DNA of 32,297 nucleotides from Desulfobacterales bacterium (GTDB lineage: Bacteria; Desulfobacterota; Desulfobacteria; Desulfobacterales; JAFDCJ01): assembly GCA_020345785.1 (NCBI GenBank), contig CP070771.1:2857279-2889575 (forward strand), given 5' to 3'. The first letter of the stretch is position 1; each line of letters begins with the position of its first letter. The notes beneath the pieces are model-generated. The model did not search any database. It was not told the origin of the DNA and saw only the letters and a list, made by a program, of their open reading frames with translations. Shown piece after piece: positions 23,316 through 30,432 of this stretch. Both the position numbers and the translations under genes were made by a program.

Positions 23316-25702
23316 GCAAAAAATATGTTTTACATGTGGGTTGTGGCCCTAAAAATCCTGAAGCCCTGCACCCGGCTTTTAAACAGCCGCAATGGCAAGA
23401 GGTGCGTTTGGATATCAATCCGGCTGTTCAACCGGATATTGTCGGCAGCATCACCGACATGCGAGCCGTGGCAAATGAATCCGTCGATGCGATCTGGTCC
23501 TGTCATAATTTGGAGCATCTCTTTGCGCATGAGGTCCCCATCGCTTTGGGAGAATTTTACCGGGTTCTCAAGCCAAATGGATTGGTCCTGATCCGGCTGC
23601 CCGATATACAGGCGGTAGCCCGGGAGGTCGGCAGGGGAAATCTGGAAAATGTTCTGTATGAGTCCCCGGCGGGTCCCATATCTTCGATTGATGTCATATG
23701 GGGCCATCGCTTAACCATTGCGAACGGAAATCATTTCATGGCCCATAAAACCGGCTTTACGCGGGAAACACTTCAAAAAAAAATGCGGCATGCCGGATTT
23801 TGTGGCGTACAGATTGAATGCCAGGGACTGGATCTGATGGCCACCGGATATAAAAATGACACAAGCAGCAGGCAACTCCCCGCCCTGGAAAAATCCGAGA
23901 CGAATTCTGAAATAGCGAAATATTATTGCACTCTGGGTGATGACCTGCAAAATAAGGGCAAATTGGAAGATTCGATTGCTAGTTATCAAAAGGCACTCCG
24001 CGTTAATCCGGAGCTTGCTGAGGCCTGGTACAACATGGGCAATTCACTTCATGGTCTGGGCGATTTTGAGAAAGCGATATCCTGCTTCCAAAAAGCGCTG
24101 AAAATCCGGCCGGACCTGGTCGAGGTCCATTATAACTTAGGTAATACCTATCTGGATTTAAAAAAATACGTACCTGCCGTATCCAGTTACCAAAAGGCCC
24201 TGGCACTAAAACCAGATTACATGGACGCGCATTATAATATGGGCATATCGTTTTTTGAGCAGGGTCTGCTGGACGAAGCCCTATCCAGCTATCAAAAGGC
24301 AGTGGAGCTCAATCCCAACCGGTTCGAAACCTGGTATAACATGGCGATCATTTTCCAGCAGCAGAACAATTTGGATCGCACGATCGACTGCTATCAAAAG
24401 GCGGCGGACTTAAAGCCGGACTTTGCCCAGGCCTATAACAACATGGCCATTGCTTTCAAGAAGCAGGACAATTGGCGCGAGGCCATTTCTTACTATCAAA
24501 AAGCGCTTAAACTCAAACCGGACTATGCCGATGCCTGGTATAATCTGGGCAGTACATTGCATGGGCTGGGCAATCACAGGCGGGCCGAAGCCTGCTATCA
24601 AAACGCGCTGGATATTCAGCCGGATTATTTTAAGGCTTGCAATAACCTTGCAAAGCTGAACCAGGACACGCTTCAAATTGAAAATGCTCTGAAATGGTAT
24701 AAAAAATCCATAGCGCTTAAAGCAGACTATGCCGAGGCTCACTTTAATCTCTCCACGGCCTATCTTTTAGCCGGCAATTTCACCGCAGGCTGGCGGGAAT
24801 ATGAATGGCGCTTCAAACGGCGGGAATGGAAAAAAACCTACCCCTATGGCTTCGAGATACCGCGCTGGTGCGGGCAATCCTTGACCGGCAAACGGCTTTA
24901 TGTTCATTCGGAACAGGGATTGGGAGATATCCTGCAGTTCGTGCGCTATCTGCCCATGGTCAAAGCCCGCGGTGGAACCGTAATTTTTGAGACCATCAAA
25001 CCGATGATGCGGCTGTTTAAGGGCTTGGCCGGGGTGGATGAGCTGATCGAGGTGTCACAAAGAGCGTTGGCTGACCGCAGTGATTATTACATCCCCCTGC
25101 TCAGCTTACCGGGAATTTTTCAGACCCGGCTGGGATCCATTCCGGCCGACGTTCCCTATCTGTTTGCCGATGAATCCAAGGCCGACCAATGGAAGTCCCG
25201 GCTGGCGGATACCGGATTCAAGGTGGGGCTTGTCTGGGCAGGAACCATCACCGATCCCAGGCGTTCAATCCCATTGGCAAGGTTTAGGCAGATTTGCCAA
25301 ATTTCGGGACTGCGCCTGTATGGCCTGCAAAAGGGGATCTCGGCCGAGCAGATCGAAGTTGAGGGTGTACCGGAGGGGATGGAAATAACCAATTTCGGTC
25401 AGGAATTCGAGGATTTTGCGGATACCGCTGCCGTCATCGATAATCTTGATCTGATCATTTCCATAGATACCTCGGTTGCCCATCTGGCCGGCGCAATGGG
25501 AAAACCGGTATGGCTGTTGTTGCCGTTCGTTCCGGACTGGCGCTGGCTTCTGGATCGGGAAGACAGTCCCTGGTATCCGACCATCCGCCTGTTTCGCCAG
25601 CAAAGCCCCGGAGACTGGGACGCGCCAATCAACCAAATTTTTATTGAATTGCGTAGGCTATCCAGGACAGCACCGGGAAAAAAACAAGATGACGACTGTT
25701 GA
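23312..25702 (+). CDS. Methyltransferase - TPR - GT9-like fusion
   Basis: This 796-residue protein has three parts. An N-terminal class I SAM methyltransferase-like domain (about 3-180) contains VLHVGCGPKNPE (6-17), RLDINPAV and SCHNLEHLFAHEVP followed by EFYRVLKPNGLVLIRLPD, the Methyltransf_11 pattern. A TPR array of about eight repeats (about 200-490) has the WYNMGNSLHGLGDFEKAI type. A GT9-like domain (about 492-790) has SEQGLGDILQFVRYLP and SIDTSVAHLAGAMGKPVW (718-735). It could both methylate and extend a glycan on a TPR-bound acceptor. The ATG overlaps the preceding stop as ATGA (23312-23315), showing tight translational coupling; an in-frame upstream ATG at 23252 would lie within the previous gene and is less likely. 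The end overlaps the next gene by 14 nt. Confidence 0.88.
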   Translation: MSKKYVLHVGCGPKNPEALHPAFKQPQWQEVRLDINPAVQPDIVGSITDMRAVANESVDAIWSCHNLEHLFAHEVPIALGEFYRVLKPNGLVLIRLPDIQAVAREVGRGNLENVLYESPAGPISSIDVIWGHRLTIANGNHFMAHKTGFTRETLQKKMRHAGFCGVQIECQGLDLMATGYKNDTSSRQLPALEKSETNSEIAKYYCTLGDDLQNKGKLEDSIASYQKALRVNPELAEAWYNMGNSLHGLGDFEKAISCFQKALKIRPDLVEVHYNLGNTYLDLKKYVPAVSSYQKALALKPDYMDAHYNMGISFFEQGLLDEALSSYQKAVELNPNRFETWYNMAIIFQQQNNLDRTIDCYQKAADLKPDFAQAYNNMAIAFKKQDNWREAISYYQKALKLKPDYADAWYNLGSTLHGLGNHRRAEACYQNALDIQPDYFKACNNLAKLNQDTLQIENALKWYKKSIALKADYAEAHFNLSTAYLLAGNFTAGWREYEWRFKRREWKKTYPYGFEIPRWCGQSLTGKRLYVHSEQGLGDILQFVRYLPMVKARGGTVIFETIKPMMRLFKGLAGVDELIEVSQRALADRSDYYIPLLSLPGIFQTRLGSIPADVPYLFADESKADQWKSRLADTGFKVGLVWAGTITDPRRSIPLARFRQICQISGLRLYGLQKGISAEQIEVEGVPEGMEITNFGQEFEDFADTAAVIDNLDLIISIDTSVAHLAGAMGKPVWLLLPFVPDWRWLLDREDSPWYPTIRLFRQQSPGDWDAPINQIFIELRRLSRTAPGKKQDDDC

Positions 25703-27272
25703 AGAAAAATTAGCCCAGGCCAATCAGCACCATCAAAACGGCCGGCTGCAGCATGCCGCAGCGCTGTACCAAAAAATTATTCAAATCCGGTCGAATCACC
25801 CGGAGGCGCTGCATGGCTTGGGGGTCATCGCCTATCAGCAGAAAAATTATGATCGGGCCCTGGAGCTTATCGATCAGGCCATCGCACAACATCCCGATAT
25901 CGCCCAGTTTTATTATAATCTGGGCCTGGTGTGGATTGCACTCGAAAAACCGCGCAAGGCCATGGCCGCTTTTGAGGCGGCCATCAGCAAAAAAAACGAC
26001 TATGCCGAAGCCTATTACAATCTTGGCAATATTTTGAAGTCAATGCGCAAACTCGAGGAAGCCATCGAAAATTACAGACAGGCCATTGCAATTCAACCGC
26101 AATTTGTGGAGGCCCACTACAATCTGGGCAACGCCTTGAAATTCAGCGGATGCCTCGAAGAGGCGATCGCCTGTTTTCAGGAATGCATCCGACTTAAAAC
26201 TGATTTTCCGGAACCCCACAACAACATCGGCCTTGTTTTGAAGGAACAGGGTCGACTTGAAGCCGCCATTGACTGCTATTCCCGTGCGATCGACCTGCAG
26301 CCGCAATTCGCCGCGGCACACTGGAACCGGGCGCTGGCGTTGCTGTTGCAAGGCGACTTTGCCCATGGCTGGCGCGAATATGAGTGGCGCTTCCGAAGGG
26401 GCAAATGGCCGCGCCGTTTTTTAAACCGTCAGAACGTTCCGCAATGGGACGGCTCGCCCTTTTGCGCCCAACGTCTGCTGGTGTTTGCCGAACAGGGTAT
26501 TGGTGATACACTGCAGTTTATTCGCTACCTGCCCCAGGTGAAAGCTTTAGGGGGCACGGTGATTTTCGAGACCATGGCGTCGTTGTTTGAACTATTGAAG
26601 GGATTTGAGGGAATTGACGAACTGTTGGTGAGAAACCCGGAGCAGCCTTCGGCGGTGGCATGTGATTGGTGCATCCCCCTGCTCAGTCTTCCGCGCTTGT
26701 TTAACAGCGACCTGGATACCATACCGGCGCCGGCATCATACCTTGCCCCGGACCCAGCAAAAACAAGGCGCTGGCGCACAAAAATCTGCCAGCATGGCTT
26801 TCGGGTGGGGATTGTCTGGGCCGGGAGACCTGAGCACGAAAACGATCACCATCGTTCCTGTGCCCTGGAATATTTCATGCCCCTGGCGCAAATGGAAGGT
26901 ATTCGGCTGTATGGGTTACAGAAAGGTGAGTCGGCGCGGCAGGTAAGAAAATTGCCCGATAGGAGGGTCGTTGAAAACCTGGGAGAGGATTTTGAGAACT
27001 TTGCTGATACGGCCGGTGCCGTAGAAAATCTGGATCTGGTGATCTCGGTGGACACGGCAGTCGCCCACCTGGCCGGCGCCATGGGAAAACCCGTCTGGTT
27101 GCTGCTGCCCTTTGCACCCGACTGGCGCTGGCTGATGCATCGCGAAGACAGTCCCTGGTATCCTGCCATGCGGCTTTTCCGACAGAAAAGCCGGGGAGAC
27201 TGGGCCGGTGTATTTCAGCGCGTGGCTTCGGAATTAGAAAATCTTAGCACCAGTTATAAATATGTCGATTAA
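25689..27272 (+). CDS. TPR - GT9-like glycosyltransferase
   Basis: This 527-residue protein has six or so TPRs (about 6-220: YYNLGNILKSMRKLEEAIEN and similar) and a GT9-like domain (about 225-520). The GT part has AEQGIGDTLQFIRYLPQVKA, then VGIVWAGRPEHENDHHRS (373-390), ENFADTAGAVENLDLVIS and SVDTAVAHLAGAMGKPVW (453-470), then PDWRWLMHREDSPWYPAMRL. GT9 enzymes such as heptosyltransferases use nucleotide-activated heptoses in lipopolysaccharide. The TPR fusion and flagellin context suggest a protein-linked acceptor here. It is the simplest of four related TPR-GT9 modules in the window and last gene of the operon from 19311. ATG at 25689 overlaps the preceding stop; the longer frame back to 25476 is an alternate-frame read of the previous gene. 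Confidence 0.88.
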   Translation: MTTVEEKLAQANQHHQNGRLQHAAALYQKIIQIRSNHPEALHGLGVIAYQQKNYDRALELIDQAIAQHPDIAQFYYNLGLVWIALEKPRKAMAAFEAAISKKNDYAEAYYNLGNILKSMRKLEEAIENYRQAIAIQPQFVEAHYNLGNALKFSGCLEEAIACFQECIRLKTDFPEPHNNIGLVLKEQGRLEAAIDCYSRAIDLQPQFAAAHWNRALALLLQGDFAHGWREYEWRFRRGKWPRRFLNRQNVPQWDGSPFCAQRLLVFAEQGIGDTLQFIRYLPQVKALGGTVIFETMASLFELLKGFEGIDELLVRNPEQPSAVACDWCIPLLSLPRLFNSDLDTIPAPASYLAPDPAKTRRWRTKICQHGFRVGIVWAGRPEHENDHHRSCALEYFMPLAQMEGIRLYGLQKGESARQVRKLPDRRVVENLGEDFENFADTAGAVENLDLVISVDTAVAHLAGAMGKPVWLLLPFAPDWRWLMHREDSPWYPAMRLFRQKSRGDWAGVFQRVASELENLSTSYKYVD

Positions 27273-27432
27273 ATTGCGTTAACAAGTTTTGCCGTTCAGG
27301 TTCCCACGGAGCAGACTTTGATGCAAAGACAGAAAATTCGGATTAAATCGAAGCATATTCCACAGATGCCAATGGTAAATATCCCGGCCCTGGGAACCAA
27401 GGTATTTGCCTGTGGCCATGGTATCCCGGCCT

Positions 27433-28116
27433 TTATGAACCGATTGAGGGGGTCATTAGTATTTCTTCTCTCTCTTTTTGAAGGACGAACACCAGGTTGG
27501 ATTGCAGGAAAGGCAGGCCTTCATTAATCGAAGTCATCTGAAGCGAAAATTCCAACCGTGTGCTGGCCAACGCTTTAAATCCGCTTCGGCCGAACAGGGA
27601 GACCCACATCTTTTCGTTGAACAGGCTGTAATGATTGGGCCAGAATTCAAGTTGCCGCGGTGTATCGGGCAGCGGCATTTCCAGGTAGACAAATCCATCC
27701 TTTTTCAATACCCGGTTAAATTCCAACAACGTCAGATAGGGAAAAGGGCTGTGCTCCAACGCATGACGTACCCATAGGGCGCCAAATGCCTTGTCGTCGA
27801 ATTTGAGAAACGTCATATCCATTTGATAACATGCGATCCCGCGCTCACGGGTAGCGTGGACATCTTCCGGACTGAGTGTGATTGCCGTCAGATTCTCAAA
27901 ACCCAACCCCCTGAATTTCACACAAGCGTACCCCTGTCCGCAACCCACATCGAGAATGGCGACCTGCCTGTTTGGAAGAAATTGAACAAATTTCGGAACC
28001 ATTCGATCAATCAGGGAAATGTGCAGCTCCGAATCGGCCTCGGAGAACACTTCGTTTTGAATGCGTTTAAGAAACCCCCTGAAAACATCTGTTTCATCAC
28101 GATCGATCATTTTCAT
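27433..28116 (-). CDS. SAM-dependent methyltransferase
   Basis: This 227-residue class I methyltransferase has motif I VAILDVGCGQGYACVKF (52-68), then LTAITLSPEDV, ACYQMDMTFLKFDDKAFGALWVRHALEHSPFP and the Methyltransf_11 post-motif FNRVLKKDGFVYLEMPLPD. The end carries no extra domain. It probably modifies a sugar or small group of the glycan (by context). ATG at 28116 (or the in-frame M3 at 28110) follows GAGGG about 11 nt upstream. It is the last gene of a minus-strand series with the TPR-GT2-TPR and GT2-TPR genes, 161 bp behind the former. No own promoter was recognised. It faces the end of the 25689-27272 gene. Confidence 0.85.
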   Translation of the reverse strand: MKMIDRDETDVFRGFLKRIQNEVFSEADSELHISLIDRMVPKFVQFLPNRQVAILDVGCGQGYACVKFRGLGFENLTAITLSPEDVHATRERGIACYQMDMTFLKFDDKAFGALWVRHALEHSPFPYLTLLEFNRVLKKDGFVYLEMPLPDTPRQLEFWPNHYSLFNEKMWVSLFGRSGFKALASTRLEFSLQMTSINEGLPFLQSNLVFVLQKEREEILMTPSIGS

Positions 28117-28277
28117 CGGATGCTTGACCCTCGATACTCGGAAGAGGCGGTGGATGCTTTGGCTCCGGGTAAAGTTTTTTTATATCCTGCCCAAGCGTAT
28201 TTACCCTATCAACAGGCGCAAGGATTGCAAGTTTCTGAGACCTCTATTTTGCCGCAGTGACCTGAATCTTGTAACAA

Positions 28278-30377
28278 TTACGGTTGGCTTTCACTCACCT
28301 TTTGACGACAACTGATTAAAAAATTTCGGACGTTTTCATCTGCACTCCCACATTCAACGGCAGTCTCAAGCAAAGCGATGGCATAGTCAATTGCATTTGC
28401 GTCAATAAGGGTTTTAGCCAGATCATGGAAGCTTACGGCCAAAACCGGACCGATTTCTGTGCGTTGAATTTGCCGGCAACCGTCCAGAGCGCTCGCTTTA
28501 TTACCCGCACAACAGTAGGCGGCGGTGAGCATAAATCTGGCGGCGATGTATTGGGGATGTTCTTCAAGGAGGTTTTCCAGCACGGGGATGGCTTTTTCGG
28601 CATCTCGGAGGTGCAGCAGATTCAGGGCATAATTAAAGTGCGCTTCCTTCAGATCCGGCTGGAGGGAGAGGGCTTTGTGGTTGCACCACAAGGCTTTCTC
28701 GTATTGACCAAGCTGCCAGTGGGCCGTGCCCATATTGACAAAAGCTTCCGGAGAATCGCCCTGCAGCCGGATCAATCGGTGCCACAATTGAATGGCCTCT
28801 TCCCATTTGCCCAGGTTGCCGGCCTGCACCGCCAACTCACGCAGGGCACTGATGTTGTCTCCCATTTCAGCAAGCTTTTTGATGCCGATGTCGTAATAAG
28901 TTTGCCCTTTGCCCGCCTGATTTTGCTGGTTGAGTTTGCCGTAATGGTGCACGGGGATGTCTGCGGTTTCTATCCGGATGCCCATTCTTTTCAGCCACGG
29001 ATCCACCATTTCATGGACCGGATATTCAAACCGGATATTAGGATGGTTAGGAAACAATCGGACTTTGACGCTCGGAAACCAGCCGGTGCCGGCCTCTTCA
29101 TGCGCGTATCGCCCACTGTTGGCGTTCCAACCGACCGTGTTGGCCAAGGCCGTGTAGTTGCGAGTTTCTATTGAGAACGCCACCTGCCTGTCTGGCGCAC
29201 TGCTGATCAGTTTTCGGAAGCCCTCATAATCAACAGGAGCTATTACCTCGTCGGCATCGAGGATAAAAATCCAATGACCGGAAGCCTTTGAAAGAGAGAT
29301 GTTTCGGGCTTTTGAAAAATCCTCCTGCCAGACTGTAGCATATACGTCGGCCCCGAAAGCCCGGGCAATATCCCGGGTTCTGTCAGTGGATCCCGTGTCC
29401 ACGACAATAATTTCGTCCACCAGGGGTTTGGCACTTTGGAGACATCGGGCCAAGTGGCGTTCCTCATTCTTTGCGATCATGCACAGAGAAACACTGGCCT
29501 TATTTTTCGGCTGCGCTTGAATTCCAATCGGACCCAGATAGCTCCGAATCTTAAGCGCGGCCGGAAGGATCCCGTCATCAATGCCGAATTTTACGATAGC
29601 GGCCTCGATTTCCCGCATGGCCGCTTCATATTTGGTCTGTTGGATCAACAGGTCAATCAGCAGATACCGGATTCTTTTATTGAGCGGATACCGGTCTTTG
29701 GCTTTCCGAAACAGAGGTTCTGCCCTGAAAAAGGCTTTTTGCGCCACGACCGCTGAATGGTAAGCCAGAACAATATGGGAAACGGTCGGCGCCAGGATGA
29801 ATCCCTTTTCGTATAGATCCAAGGCCTCTTTTTGCTGGGAAATTTCCTGCCTCAAATTGCCCAAATGGGTGTATGCTTCTGCGAAGTCAGGATCGAGGGC
29901 GATCGCCTTTTCAAAACAATCCCGGGCGCCTTTTAAGTCACCGTTTCTAAAGACCGCCAGAGCCTTCAGGTTCATGGCAGACGCGGAATCAGGTTTTAAG
30001 GCAAGCAGGCGATCGGCCACCTTCAGAGCTTCCCTGCCCTGACCCAACCCTTGTTTACAGTAGCCGACAAGTTCCATTTTTTTTACATCCGGGGATGGCC
30101 TCGCGTCCTCAACCGTTTTTTGCCCGTCTGAGATGCCCGCCTTGTTCGGCTTATCTTTGGCTGGCATTTTTGCCAGCACGTCCAAGGCATCCTGATATTG
30201 TTGCGAGTCGATCAGCAATTCTGCAAACCGGTAATACAAATTAGGATCACGGGGATGTCTTGCAGCAGTATTCAGAAGCAAATCGACCGCCGCGTCGCAC
30301 CTTCCCTGCTGGTATAAGGCATCGGCTTTATCGGTGTAATTCCGGTAGATCGGTTTTTGGGGTTCGTTCATTGTCAT
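28278..30377 (-). CDS. TPR - GT2 - TPR glycosyltransferase
   Basis: This 699-residue protein has an N-terminal TPR region (about 15-270), a family 2 glycosyltransferase domain (about 294-480) and C-terminal TPRs (about 505-690). The GT2 part has SVSLCMIAKNEERHLARCLQ (295-314), DEIIVVDTGSTDRTRDIA (321-338), DFSKARNISLSKASGHWIFI and the metal-binding ILDADEVI (372-379, DxD as D374-A-D376), then YPVHEMV (452-458). This is the pattern of SunS-like/WaaE-like GT2 proteins often tied to protein glycosylation. ATG at 30377 (MTMNEPQ) is chosen as the first start in frame after the previous gene's stop; the open frame back to 30620 overlaps the neighbour and reads as a shadow. It lies 55 bp behind the GT2-TPR gene and is likely in the same operon. 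Confidence 0.87.
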   Translation of the reverse strand: MTMNEPQKPIYRNYTDKADALYQQGRCDAAVDLLLNTAARHPRDPNLYYRFAELLIDSQQYQDALDVLAKMPAKDKPNKAGISDGQKTVEDARPSPDVKKMELVGYCKQGLGQGREALKVADRLLALKPDSASAMNLKALAVFRNGDLKGARDCFEKAIALDPDFAEAYTHLGNLRQEISQQKEALDLYEKGFILAPTVSHIVLAYHSAVVAQKAFFRAEPLFRKAKDRYPLNKRIRYLLIDLLIQQTKYEAAMREIEAAIVKFGIDDGILPAALKIRSYLGPIGIQAQPKNKASVSLCMIAKNEERHLARCLQSAKPLVDEIIVVDTGSTDRTRDIARAFGADVYATVWQEDFSKARNISLSKASGHWIFILDADEVIAPVDYEGFRKLISSAPDRQVAFSIETRNYTALANTVGWNANSGRYAHEEAGTGWFPSVKVRLFPNHPNIRFEYPVHEMVDPWLKRMGIRIETADIPVHHYGKLNQQNQAGKGQTYYDIGIKKLAEMGDNISALRELAVQAGNLGKWEEAIQLWHRLIRLQGDSPEAFVNMGTAHWQLGQYEKALWCNHKALSLQPDLKEAHFNYALNLLHLRDAEKAIPVLENLLEEHPQYIAARFMLTAAYCCAGNKASALDGCRQIQRTEIGPVLAVSFHDLAKTLIDANAIDYAIALLETAVECGSADENVRNFLISCRQKVSESQP

Positions 30378-30432
30378 AATGTAACTTTTATTGTCTGCTG
30401 TAGAGCTGCCTGTTTCCCCCTTCGGGTTCAAA

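Noticed and set aside
25476..25688. N-terminal extension of the last TPR-GT9 gene
   Set aside because: It reads the previous gene's GT9 coding sequence in another frame; the TPR region begins right after ATG 25689.
27318..27527. 69-codon plus-strand ORF after the TPR-GT9 operon
   Set aside because: Overlaps the convergent methyltransferase gene, lacks a ribosome binding site and has no recognisable similarity.
28117..28277. Possible gene remnant upstream of the stand-alone methyltransferase
   Set aside because: One minus-strand frame stays open for about 48 codons and has a protein-like look, but it has no start codon, ends in TGA inside the methyltransferase start region and matches nothing I recognise.
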